Made by a program: the position numbers and the translations under genes
The notes under the pieces: generated by a model
Told to the model about the DNA's origin: nothing
The model's input: the letters and a program-made list of their open reading frames with translations, nothing else
The model's database searches: none
Part shown: one piece after another, positions 1 through 6,384 of the stretch
How positions within the stretch are numbered: the first letter of the stretch is position 1
How the letters are laid out: each line of letters opens with the position of its first letter
Assembly (NCBI GenBank): GCA_027065835.1
Contig: JAMONK010000209.1
Coordinates: 1-6,893, forward strand
Origin: Thermococcus sp.
GTDB taxonomy: Archaea > Methanobacteriota_B > Thermococci > Thermococcales > Thermococcaceae
Length of the DNA: 6,893 bases
Direction: 5' to 3'

Positions 1-425
1 CCTTCAAATGGGGTCAGGAGGAGTTCGAGGCCTACGAGGCCATACGGAACGCGAGGGAGAAGTTCTACGAGGCGATGGACGACGACTTCAACACGGCTGA
101 AGCCATGAAAGCTGTATTCGAGGTCAGTGGCGCCGTGAACAGGTACCTCAGCAGGGTCGAGAAGCCGAAGGAGAGCATCCTCCGCAAGGCGATGGAGTTC
201 TTCAGGATAGTCAGCGAGGTCTTTGGAATCTTCGAGGACTACTTCAGGGAGCAGAGGGCCGGTGAGGAGGAGGCGCTCATCGAGCTGCTCATAGAGGTCC
301 GCGCCCAGCTCAGAAAGGAGCGCAACTTTGCCCTGGCCGACAAGATAAGGGCCGAGCTCAGGGAGATGGGCATCCAGCTCGAAGACGGCCCAGAGGGCAC
401 GGTATGGAAGCGGATGAGGGTTTGA
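1..425 (+). CDS. cysS: Cysteinyl-tRNA synthetase, C-terminal part (5' end outside window)
   Basis: Class I aminoacyl-tRNA synthetase that charges tRNA-Cys with cysteine in the cytoplasm. Only about the last 140 residues are present, read in frame from base 3; the catalytic Rossmann fold and KMSKS loop lie before the window. The visible part begins in the helical DALR-type domain with the typical MDDDFNTAEAM stretch (bases 75-107), followed by long charged helices (RAGEEEALIELLIEVR). It ends in the family's C-terminal signature: ALADKIRAELREMGIQLEDG, then PEGTVWKR, which matches the ADxIRDEL...GIxLEDGPxGTxW pattern of bacterial CysS. The ATG at base 75 is an internal methionine, not the start. 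The stop is TGA at 423-425, followed closely by a T-rich terminator. Identification is by recognised family motifs and is secure. Confidence 0.95.
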   Translation, partial: FKWGQEEFEAYEAIRNAREKFYEAMDDDFNTAEAMKAVFEVSGAVNRYLSRVEKPKESILRKAMEFFRIVSEVFGIFEDYFREQRAGEEEALIELLIEVRAQLRKERNFALADKIRAELREMGIQLEDGPEGTVWKRMRV

Positions 426-437
426 TTCCTCTTACTC

Positions 438-450
438 TTGTTTGTTTTTT
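438..450 (+). terminator. T-rich archaeal terminator after cysS
   Basis: Thirteen bases just after the cysS stop contain eleven T, ending in a run of six (TTTGTTTTTT). No convincing stem-loop precedes it. Archaeal RNA polymerase in Thermococcales commonly stops at such oligo-T tracts in the coding strand. The next promoter lies immediately downstream, which fits a transcription-unit boundary here. Confidence 0.6.
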
Positions 451-465
451 GGTAAAAGCTCCAAG

Positions 466-480
466 CAAAACGCTTAAATA
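466..480 (+). promoter_or_regulatory. BRE/TATA promoter of the phosphoribosyltransferase unit
   Basis: GCAAAACG followed by CTTAAATA (473-480) fits an archaeal BRE plus TATA box. A spacing of about 25 bases from the TATA centre puts transcription start near 500-503. That leaves a leader of only about 11-14 bases before the ATG at 514. No strong Shine-Dalgarno sequence is visible in that leader. Confidence 0.6.
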
Positions 481-513
481 TGACCTCCTCTTTGCTCCGT
501 TAAGGGAAATCCA

Positions 514-1161
514 ATGAAGAAGTTTCCGGCTTACCTCGCTTCTTGGAACGACATTGAGAGATGGGCAAAAGAGGGCGCTTGGAAGGTACTGGAAGGGGAC
601 TGGAGGCCTGACGTTATAGTTGGACTCGCGAGGGGCGGCTGGGTTGCCGCACGGTTGTACTGTGACTACATCGGCGTCAAGGACCTCGTCAGCCTCAAGG
701 TTGAGCACTGGGGCGTAACCGCCACCCCTGATGGAAAGGCCCGACTCAAGTACGGCAGCAACTACGACCTGGGCGGCAAGAAGGTTCTCATAGTGGACGA
801 CATCAGCGACACGGGGGAGAGCCTGACGCTCGCCAAGAACTACGTTGAGGGTCAGAAGCCGGCGGAGATTCGGGTTGCTACGCTCCTCACGATAAGGGGT
901 TCGCGCTTCAAGCCGGACTACTACGGCGAGGAAATCGACTGGGCCTGGATAGTCTTCCCGTGGAACTTCGTAGAGGACATGATAAACCTCGTGGGCAACC
1001 TCTTTGAGGAGAAGGAGGCCCTAACCACGGATGAAATCGCTGGGCTGTTCAAAGACCTTCACGGGATAGAGGTTCCGAAGGGCCGGTTGGAGGAAGCCCT
1101 CCGCATGGCCGAAAGAAGGAAGGTTTTTAAATTCCGGGAGGGTGCCTGGCGCAGGGCATGA
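514..1161 (+). CDS. Purine-type phosphoribosyltransferase with C-terminal extension
   Basis: Type I phosphoribosyltransferase (PRT fold), 215 residues, probably cytoplasmic. It would transfer phosphoribosyl from PRPP to a purine base (hypoxanthine, guanine or xanthine) in salvage. The diagnostic PRPP loop is VLIVDDISDTGESL at residues 91-104, with the DD pair and the DTG turn. An earlier GLARGGW (37-43) matches the pyrophosphate loop. WIVFPWNF (145-152) is the late hood region that usually sets base preference in COG2236-type enzymes. Residues about 165-215 form an extra charged helical segment ending KVFKFREGAWRRA, which looks like a small winged-helix-like domain. The ATG at 514 follows a TATA box at correct distance, and the protein begins like a complete PRT. 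It heads a likely two-gene unit, 21 bases before the next gene. Exact base specificity cannot be read from sequence. Confidence 0.9.
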   Translation: MKKFPAYLASWNDIERWAKEGAWKVLEGDWRPDVIVGLARGGWVAARLYCDYIGVKDLVSLKVEHWGVTATPDGKARLKYGSNYDLGGKKVLIVDDISDTGESLTLAKNYVEGQKPAEIRVATLLTIRGSRFKPDYYGEEIDWAWIVFPWNFVEDMINLVGNLFEEKEALTTDEIAGLFKDLHGIEVPKGRLEEALRMAERRKVFKFREGAWRRA

Positions 1162-1170
1162 TGAAGTCCG

Positions 1171-1179
1171 GGAAGTGAT
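1171..1179 (+). promoter_or_regulatory. Ribosome binding site that sets a TTG start
   Basis: GGAAGTGAT differs by one base from GGAGGTGAT, the full complement of the archaeal 16S rRNA 3' end. It ends three bases before the TTG at 1183. A TGA at 1162-1164 closes the frame upstream and no other start codon lies between. The site therefore picks the TTG as start. Confidence 0.6.
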
Positions 1180-1182
1180 AGT

Positions 1183-1509
1183 TTGAATAAGGAGAAAAAG
1201 GTCGAGGAGATCAAGAACCACAGCGTCTACGCGAGCGAGATCTATGAGATGCACAGCGACAGCATAGACGCCGTCCTGGACAACTACGAGGGTCTAAAGG
1301 AGAACTACCTCAACGACCACTCACGCGCGAGGATCGTGAGGATAGTCTTCAGCGAGGACAACAACCTTCCACTGGCGATAGAGTTCAACAGGAAGGACGA
1401 CAGCTTCAAGGGGTTCACGATAGCCATAGGCAAGCCGCACATAAAGAGCGGAGAAAACGGAAAGGAAGGGGAGAAAGGAGACACCCCTCAGGAAGGGGCC
1501 AGCGGTTGA
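1183..1509 (+). CDS. Small charged protein of unknown function, TTG start
   Basis: A 108-residue protein I cannot assign to a named family. The TTG start is favoured by the near-perfect ribosome binding site just upstream. The next in-frame ATG, at about residue 23, would remove a conserved-looking helix. Residues 1-45 are strongly charged and probably helical (EEIKNHSVYASEIYEMHSDS). Residues 49-85 look like a small beta-rich part (RARIVRIVFSEDN, then LAIEFNRKDDSFKGFTIAIG). Residues 86-108 are a low-complexity tail rich in Gly, Glu and Lys and probably disordered. No signal peptide or membrane segment is present, so it should be cytoplasmic. It lies 21 bases after the phosphoribosyltransferase gene and is likely cotranscribed with it. 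Its last 22 bases overlap the convergent gene on the other strand. Codon use resembles its neighbours and it is probably real. Confidence 0.75.
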   Translation: MNKEKKVEEIKNHSVYASEIYEMHSDSIDAVLDNYEGLKENYLNDHSRARIVRIVFSEDNNLPLAIEFNRKDDSFKGFTIAIGKPHIKSGENGKEGEKGDTPQEGASG

Positions 1510-3326
1510 GCGTAGAAGCCGATTTCTATTCCTTTCTTACTCCATATCTCGTAGCTGCTGAGGTAGTAGGTGGGGTTCTGGAAGAGTGCCGTCAGGTCTC
1601 TGTTCGCTCCAGCTATCCAGACGACGTAGTTCCTCGGATCTTTCGGATTCCTGATCGCAATCAAGATGCCAGCTTTATCCACGGGGCTAAAGTACCCGTG
1701 GGAGATGGTGACGTTACCAAAGGAGGCCCTCTTGGGGGAATTTTTTGGGAGGAGCAGGAAGCTGTCAGGCATCCACCTGGATTCCCAGCTGACGTTCCGC
1801 CAGAGGACCCACTCCCCGTTGATCTTTCTGAACCTTATTGGGAAGGCTCCCTGCATCTCCTTGGCGAGGGCGTTGGAGACCGGTCCGCCCACGATGACAA
1901 GGTTGGCCCTCAGATCGTCGGGGGTAACCTCAGCATCGGACTTGACGTCAACCTCGACCCCCTCCGGCCAAAGCGAATAGAACTTCCTCAGGTTCTCGGC
2001 TATTGCCCGGGCAGTTTTCCTGTCGCGGAGGGTTCCAGTCGGGTCGGGGTTCTGGGTCCCGTAAACGATCACGACCCTCCCGGCCTGAGCCCCCCTGTCA
2101 AAAGCCCTCAAAGGGGTGACCGGAACCACTTTCTGATAGAGCTCAGCGGCTTTCTCCGGGGGCACGGTTTTCCTTAGGTAATTCAGTATCTGGGGGACGC
2201 AGGAGGTAAAGTTGCCAACCTCCCCCGCCCGCACTTTGAGGGCGCACTCACGGGTCTCGGAGAAGAGTGTCCATATCCAGAACTCGCCCCAGGCCTCCTG
2301 CATGTCCATAGCGAGCAGACTGTAGTTCTCGTTGACATGGAGAAGGGCAAAATCCTCCCAGGAATCGGCGAAGCTTTCGTAGAGCATGCCGTTTGGGTTC
2401 CAGAAATGTATGTCGTACTTCGCGAGATACGGCATGTCATTTTCTATGGTCTTCTGAAGATAATCGAGGTTCTCAAGGGTGTCGTGTTCTTCGTAGAGTT
2501 TCTGGAGGGTCACGTCATGACCCAGCTCGTGGTATATGAAACCAAGGTACAGCAGTTCATCCAGGCGGGTGCTGTTCATGATATCCCGATTAAGGGGAAG
2601 CCCGAACATGGTGTCCCTGGCGGTTTTGAAGCTCCAGACTGTTCTCTGGGGCGTCCTCCTGACCAGGGGAAGCATTCCGCCAGCACCCCACACCTGGACA
2701 CCGTCGATGACCGGGTCGAAGCTGTGACCGTGAACCGCCAGTAGAAACGGATGCTCAAAGCGGTACTCGACGTTCGAGAACCCGGAGTAGTTCGCCATGA
2801 ACCCATCGGGAGGGAGCAGACGGAGGGCGGCCGTGTAGATGTTGAGGTCCTCTCGGTAGTAGTCCACGTGGGAGCTGTAGAACCCCATGAAATTGGTTTC
2901 CCTGGCGAAGTCCCTCAGGGCCGGTAGGAAATCGTCATCAAACCATGGAAATCCGGAAGGGACGCGAGGCTTTATCTCTGGAGGATCTGAGCAGAGGAGG
3001 AGGTAATACTCTATTAACATAAGCTGGTAGTCCCTCTTTGGTATAGAGGTGTAGTTCTCAAGGTATTTCCTGAGGATCTTCACAACGGGCTGATTCCGGT
3101 AGGGACCGAAGTACGAGTCAACATCGTTGAGGTAGCCGCCCCGGTCTATCACGAAGGTGTCGTTTCTCCCGAAGGCAAGGTAGTACACCACCCCCAGAAG
3201 CTCGGCGTTTGGGTTTATCTCCACGGTAACCCTCTGATCAACTGAGTATTGGGCGGTACCAACCGCACCCGTCAGTGGCGTCGTTATGAGGCAGGAGAGG
3301 ATTATTAACACAAACAGTCGCTTCAT
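1488..3326 (-). CDS. Secreted HExxH putative metalloprotease, DUF4932-like, with extra C-terminal domain
   Basis: A 612-residue exported protein. Residues 1-25 form a signal peptide (MKR, hydrophobic LFVLIIL core, GTA before the probable cut). Residues about 33-385 resemble the DUF4932 family: a VVYYLAFG strand near the start, a DSYFGPYRNQPVVKIL stretch at 70-85, and HELGH at 266-270, the zinc-binding and catalytic motif of zincin peptidases. YESFADSWEDFA (316-327) offers E317 as a third metal ligand, in gluzincin style; this is inference. Residues about 416-612 form a second domain beginning with RVVIVYGT. It has VIVGGPVSN (477-485) and WIAGANRDLTALF (570-582), a pattern like that in some archaeal surface-layer proteins. 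Eight N-x-S/T sites and C361/C376 suit an extracellular protein. There is no C-terminal membrane anchor, so it may be released or surface-attached. The ATG at 3326 is preferred to an upstream reading to 3743 because a signal peptide and a promoter fit it. Protease activity is not proven. Confidence 0.85.
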   Translation of the reverse strand: MKRLFVLIILSCLITTPLTGAVGTAQYSVDQRVTVEINPNAELLGVVYYLAFGRNDTFVIDRGGYLNDVDSYFGPYRNQPVVKILRKYLENYTSIPKRDYQLMLIEYYLLLCSDPPEIKPRVPSGFPWFDDDFLPALRDFARETNFMGFYSSHVDYYREDLNIYTAALRLLPPDGFMANYSGFSNVEYRFEHPFLLAVHGHSFDPVIDGVQVWGAGGMLPLVRRTPQRTVWSFKTARDTMFGLPLNRDIMNSTRLDELLYLGFIYHELGHDVTLQKLYEEHDTLENLDYLQKTIENDMPYLAKYDIHFWNPNGMLYESFADSWEDFALLHVNENYSLLAMDMQEAWGEFWIWTLFSETRECALKVRAGEVGNFTSCVPQILNYLRKTVPPEKAAELYQKVVPVTPLRAFDRGAQAGRVVIVYGTQNPDPTGTLRDRKTARAIAENLRKFYSLWPEGVEVDVKSDAEVTPDDLRANLVIVGGPVSNALAKEMQGAFPIRFRKINGEWVLWRNVSWESRWMPDSFLLLPKNSPKRASFGNVTISHGYFSPVDKAGILIAIRNPKDPRNYVVWIAGANRDLTALFQNPTYYLSSYEIWSKKGIEIGFYAQPLAPS

Positions 3327-3356
3327 GACAACACCCGGTAGTATTGTGTACGTGGA

Positions 3357-3371
3357 CTTATAAATTTTCCG
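3357..3371 (-). promoter_or_regulatory. BRE/TATA promoter of the HExxH protein gene
   Basis: Read on the minus strand, CGGAAAA followed by TTTATAAG is a very good archaeal BRE plus TATA box. Its centre lies about 35 bases before the ATG at 3326, placing transcription start near 3336. A GGGTG ribosome binding site (3332-3336) sits five bases before the start codon. Its position supports the 3326 start. Confidence 0.65.
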
Positions 3372-3384
3372 ACACATTTTAAAG
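3371..3384 (+). promoter_or_regulatory. Probable promoter of the metal-receptor gene
   Basis: GACACA followed by TTTTAAAG (3377-3384) is a fair TATA box on the plus strand, with its centre about 37 bases before the ATG at 3418. Transcription would start near 3404-3407. The TTATAAAT at 3358-3365 could serve instead, with a start near 3387. Either way the two divergent promoters abut or overlap, so one bound regulator could affect both. Confidence 0.5.
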
Positions 3385-3405
3385 CTCAAGCAAGAGAGCG
3401 AATTC

Positions 3406-3413
3406 GGGTGACC
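3406..3413 (+). promoter_or_regulatory. Ribosome binding site of the metal-receptor gene
   Basis: GGGTGACC contains GGTGA, complementary to the 3' end of archaeal 16S rRNA, and lies four bases before the ATG at 3418. It confirms this start, which also gives a complete signal peptide. Confidence 0.6.
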
Positions 3414-3417
3414 GAAA

Positions 3418-4404
3418 ATGAGGGTAAGGGCGCTGATTCCAGTTCTCCTGCTCATCGGGATGCTCACGCCCACGGCAACCGCCGGTGGAGGAGACGTCCC
3501 TCTGGTGGTAACAACTATAGCCCCCTTGGCCAGCATAGTGAAGGACGCCTTCGGAGGCGCGGTTGAGGTAACGTACATAATCCCACCCGGTGCTGACCCA
3601 CATGAGTACCAGCTCAGTGCGGACCAGATAAGTCTCCTTGAGAGGGCGGACGTCGTGGTGACCACGGGCGGCCATCTGCCAGTTGAGAAGAAGATCGCGG
3701 AGCTGGTGAAAGAGGGGACCATCCGGGGGCAGGTACTCTTCATCGATGATTACAAGGCCGAAGGGTTCCATTATCTGCCCGAGACGTGGTACCACGGCAA
3801 GGATAATCCCCATGGGGTCTGGCTTGACCCTTACAACGCCATTTCGATGGCCGCTGCCACTGAAGGGGCCCTTGAGAAGGTCGATCCTGCCAGGACGGAT
3901 CTCTATAGGACGGACTTCCAGGCCTTCAGGGCGAGGGTGTTGGAGGTCGTGAAGGCGTACCGAGCAATGGTGGAGGGGAACAGGACGGCCATCATACAGA
4001 TGCCGCCTGATGAGTACGCCGTTCACTGGCTTGGAGTTGAAACCGTGGCGGCAATAAAGCCGGAGGAGGAAGTGCCCGCGGTCGGTGTGGACACACTTCT
4101 TCCCAAGGCGGAAGGAGTCAATCTCATAGTTTACGGCAGGAACAGTCCTGAGCAGTTAAAGAAAGCCGCAGAGGAGCTGTCAGAGAAGAGCGGAAAGCCA
4201 ACCGCAGAGATAACGGTGTTCTGGGCCAACAAAACGTACACGGATGTGCTGATAGAGAACACGGCCGCGGTTCTCAGAGCCCTGGGCGGAAAACCGCAGG
4301 TGAAGATGGTCCAAAGCAGAGGCAACCTCACCACCTACGTATTCCTCTCCCTTCTGGTGGGCATTATGCTGGGTGCGGCGGTTGGGGTCATACTGAAGAG
4401 ATGA
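3418..4404 (+). CDS. ZnuA/TroA-like metal-binding solute receptor, membrane anchored
   Basis: Cluster A-I solute-binding protein, the receptor type for zinc or manganese ABC importers; 328 residues, outside the cell membrane. Residues 1-22 are a signal peptide (MRVR, hydrophobic core, ATA before the cut). VVTTIAPLASIVKDAFGG (30-47) is the typical first strand and helix. PPGADPHEYQLSADQ (56-70) carries the first metal ligand, H62. ADVVVTTGGHLPVEKKI (77-93) follows as usual. A His-bearing loop (H118, H126) precedes HGVWLDP (132-138) with the second ligand, H132. The third His, expected in an H-D-A-F-G-Y-like motif, is absent: the equivalent stretch is IIQMPPDEYAVHWLG (192-206). VNLIVYGRNSPEQ (234-246) is the late strand region. 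Residues 307-326 form a C-terminal membrane helix, so the protein is anchored at its C-terminus. No permease or ATPase gene adjoins it. Metal identity is unresolved. Confidence 0.85.
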   Translation: MRVRALIPVLLLIGMLTPTATAGGGDVPLVVTTIAPLASIVKDAFGGAVEVTYIIPPGADPHEYQLSADQISLLERADVVVTTGGHLPVEKKIAELVKEGTIRGQVLFIDDYKAEGFHYLPETWYHGKDNPHGVWLDPYNAISMAAATEGALEKVDPARTDLYRTDFQAFRARVLEVVKAYRAMVEGNRTAIIQMPPDEYAVHWLGVETVAAIKPEEEVPAVGVDTLLPKAEGVNLIVYGRNSPEQLKKAAEELSEKSGKPTAEITVFWANKTYTDVLIENTAAVLRALGGKPQVKMVQSRGNLTTYVFLSLLVGIMLGAAVGVILKR

Positions 4405-4408
4405 AAAA
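4404..4408 (-). terminator. Possible weak terminator of the ABC operon
   Basis: Read on the minus strand, CTCTTTTTC lies about 30 bases after the end of the last permease gene and holds a run of five T. It is the only T tract in the 31-base gap between the two convergent genes and touches the stop of the metal-receptor gene. It is short and has no supporting hairpin. Confidence 0.25.
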
Positions 4409-4435
4409 GAGGAGGAACACGAAAGAGCGAGGACA

Positions 4436-5347
4436 TCACTCCCTCTTGTACGGTCTGCCGTCCCACTTCGGCGGCCTTGCCCTCCCTATTATGCCTGCAA
4501 CGACTATCAGGGTCACGATATACGGGAGGGTGGCTATGAACTGCCAGGGTATCGTTCCCGCTAGCCAGGGGTTGTTCTGTATGTAGATGGAGAGGTTGTC
4601 AAAGAACCCGAAGATGAACCCCCCGATCAGGGCCACGAGCGGGTTCCACCCACTGAAGACCATGTTGGCGAGCGCGATGAAACCCCTTCCCGCGGCTATC
4701 GTCTTGGTCACGGTTCCAAGCCAGTCCACGCTTAGGTAAGCCCCCGCAACCCCCGCAAGTGCCGATGCTATTAAGACCGCGGTGAAGCGGTACAGTTCAA
4801 CGTTGATGCCCAGGGCGTCCGCGGCTTCGGGGTTCTCACCCACAGAGCGAATGCGGAGACCGAACGGTGTTCTGAAAAGTATCCACCAGGCAAGGGCCGC
4901 CACGATGAACGTTATTGGTACCATAGGACTGAGGGAGTTTCCAAACGCGTCCATCCATAGGGGGGTTATCTGGGCGTAGCTTGGAACCTGGTGCTGTCCC
5001 GCCGTACCCCAGTACGCAAGGATTCCAAACGCAACACCGCCGTATCCTATGAGGTTTATGCCTATACCCGGTATAACATGGTCTCCCTTGAAGTAAACGG
5101 TTATCACACCGTGAACGGCACCCAGGGCCAGACCCGTTAACGCACCGCCGAGCAGACCAACCCAGCCGCTGTGGGCCATCTCCGCAAAGATAGCCCCAAA
5201 GAACGCCGAGAGCATCAGGATTCCCTCGTACCCTATGTTGACCACACCTGCCCGCTCGCTGATAGTTGCACCAACACTCGTGAGGACGATCGGCACCATC
5301 GCGGCCAGTGATCCAAGGATAAGGCCAACGATCATGGTCTCGTTCAT
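4436..5347 (-). CDS. ABC transporter permease, BmpA/nucleoside type, second permease
   Basis: Inner-membrane permease of 303 residues, of the COG1079 family (NupQ/YufQ-like, in the branched-chain amino acid/sugar permease superfamily). It would form half of the translocation channel of a nucleoside-type importer. Roughly eight or nine hydrophobic helices are visible, for example near 5-27, 61-86, 139-158, 234-254 and 268-288. ERAGVVNIGYEGIL (31-44) is the family's early signature. TPFGLRIRSVGENPEAADAL (160-179) is the cytoplasmic loop that contacts the ATPase. The C-terminus ends in a basic cytosolic tail (GRARPPKWDGRPYKRE). The ATG at 5347 overlaps the stop of the preceding permease by four bases (ATGA) and has a strong ribosome binding site inside that gene, so translation is coupled. 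This is the last gene of the operon. Substrate is inferred from family; some relatives carry guanosine or other nucleosides. Confidence 0.9.
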   Translation of the reverse strand: MNETMIVGLILGSLAAMVPIVLTSVGATISERAGVVNIGYEGILMLSAFFGAIFAEMAHSGWVGLLGGALTGLALGAVHGVITVYFKGDHVIPGIGINLIGYGGVAFGILAYWGTAGQHQVPSYAQITPLWMDAFGNSLSPMVPITFIVAALAWWILFRTPFGLRIRSVGENPEAADALGINVELYRFTAVLIASALAGVAGAYLSVDWLGTVTKTIAAGRGFIALANMVFSGWNPLVALIGGFIFGFFDNLSIYIQNNPWLAGTIPWQFIATLPYIVTLIVVAGIIGRARPPKWDGRPYKRE

Positions 5348-6384
5348 GGTCCGCCCCTCCTGAAGAGCTTCGTGAAGAGGTCAAGAAGTCCGGGAACCGC
5401 AACGGCCACTATTATAATGCCCTCGATGACCTTGACCATCTCAAGGGGAACACCGGTCTGCTGCATCTGTGTGGCACCGGCGTTCAGGGCGCCGAAGAGT
5501 ATACCCGCGAAGATTATGCCGAGGGGATGGTTCCTGCCAACCAGCGAGACACCTATTCCGTCGAAACCGTAGCCGTAAACGTTGGCGAGTCCCTGACTTA
5601 TTGAGTAGCTCGGTGGTATACCCATGACCTGAACCGCGCCGGCCAGACCCGCGGTCATTCCACCTATCAGGAAGGACCATATCATCGCGATCCTTGGGTT
5701 TATACCCCCGTATTCAGCGGCCCTCGGGTTCTGCCCGCTGGTTCTGAGTTCGTAGCCGAGTTTCGTGTGCCACATGACCACGTAAACGATGATTGCCGCT
5801 ATCACCGATATAACAAACGCAAGCGAGAGCGTTGAGTTCTGAACGAGGAGCGGAAGTCTCGCTCCCGGAGGTATCGGTACGGTGCTGTTCTGGTTCTGCG
5901 GATTGGCCAGGGCGCTGAGGGCCAGCCAGCTGGCTATGAAGAATGCAATCCAGTTGAGCATTATTGTCGATATGACCTCATGAACCCCGCGGTACACTTT
6001 GAGCAGCGCAGCGGGGAGCATCCAGAGGGCCCCAATGAGAAGTCCACTTAGGATGCCAGATAATGGGTCCTGAAGGGCCTGAGTCGTGGCAACGGCGGCT
6101 ATGGCCCCAAAGTAAACGGCTCCCTCTGCACCGATGTTGAATAGGCCGGTTCTGGCACCTATTGCGAAGGTTATTGCCGTCAGGATAAGTGGAGTTGACT
6201 TACTCAGCGTCTCGGCGAAGTTTCCAGCGGCAAAAGAGCCCTCTATGAGTGCTTTGTATGCCGCAACGGCGTCGTAACCACTCAACCAGAGAACTATGGC
6301 TCCAATGAGTGCCCCGATCATTATCGCGAGAACGCTCTCACTAAGAGGCTTCCAGTAGCTCCGTAACTCGTCCGAGACCTTCAT
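5344..6384 (-). CDS. ABC transporter permease, BmpA/nucleoside type, first permease
   Basis: Membrane permease of 346 residues, of the COG4603 family (NupP/YufP-like), the partner of the following permease in a heterodimeric channel. About nine hydrophobic helices are visible, including ones near 17-35, 108-128, 137-160, 185-204, 230-252 and 318-336. FNIGAEGAVYFGA (82-94) and VHEVISTIMLNWIA (134-147) are family signatures. TKLGYELRTSGQNPRAAEYG (207-226) is the cytoplasmic coupling loop, parallel to the GENPEAA loop in the second permease. The segment near 161-184 (NPQNQNSTVPIPPGARLP) is an external loop. The start overlaps the ATPase stop by four bases (ATGA) and has a GGGAGGTG ribosome binding site. 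The length is normal for the family and nothing looks broken. Substrate assignment is inference. Confidence 0.9.
   Translation of the reverse strand: MKVSDELRSYWKPLSESVLAIMIGALIGAIVLWLSGYDAVAAYKALIEGSFAAGNFAETLSKSTPLILTAITFAIGARTGLFNIGAEGAVYFGAIAAVATTQALQDPLSGILSGLLIGALWMLPAALLKVYRGVHEVISTIMLNWIAFFIASWLALSALANPQNQNSTVPIPPGARLPLLVQNSTLSLAFVISVIAAIIVYVVMWHTKLGYELRTSGQNPRAAEYGGINPRIAMIWSFLIGGMTAGLAGAVQVMGIPPSYSISQGLANVYGYGFDGIGVSLVGRNHPLGIIFAGILFGALNAGATQMQQTGVPLEMVKVIEGIIIVAVAVPGLLDLFTKLFRRGGP
5354..5361 (-). promoter_or_regulatory. Ribosome binding site inside the upstream permease gene
   Basis: On the minus strand, AGGAGGGG lies six bases before the ATG at 5347, within the last codons of the preceding permease gene. 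It supports that start and allows independent initiation alongside ATGA coupling. Confidence 0.6.

Noticed and set aside
358..708. Minus-strand frame across the cysS/phosphoribosyltransferase gap
   Set aside because: It runs antisense through two real genes, a terminator and a promoter, and has no recognisable features.
1506..2177. Open frame of 223 codons on the plus strand
   Set aside because: It is fully antisense to the HExxH protein gene, shows no family motif and is rich in Gly, Pro, Val and Arg as expected of a GC-rich shadow frame.
3331..3349. Possible inverted repeat (ACAC ... GTGT) near the start of the HExxH protein transcript
   Set aside because: Only four bases pair in each arm, which is expected by chance. 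No known Thermococcales operator pattern was recognised here.
3327..3743. Upstream extension of the HExxH protein reading frame to 3743
   Set aside because: The added 139 residues are antisense to the metal-receptor gene and rich in Ser, Thr and Pro like a shadow frame. The ATG at 3326 begins a clean signal peptide and has a promoter and ribosome binding site.
3379..4026. Open frame of 215 codons on the minus strand
   Set aside because: It lies opposite the clearly recognised metal-receptor gene and spans its promoter. Its translation resembles no protein I know.
4836..5402. Open frame of 188 codons on the minus strand
   Set aside because: It is an out-of-frame reading across the junction of the two permeases, whose own frames carry clear family motifs and membrane helices.
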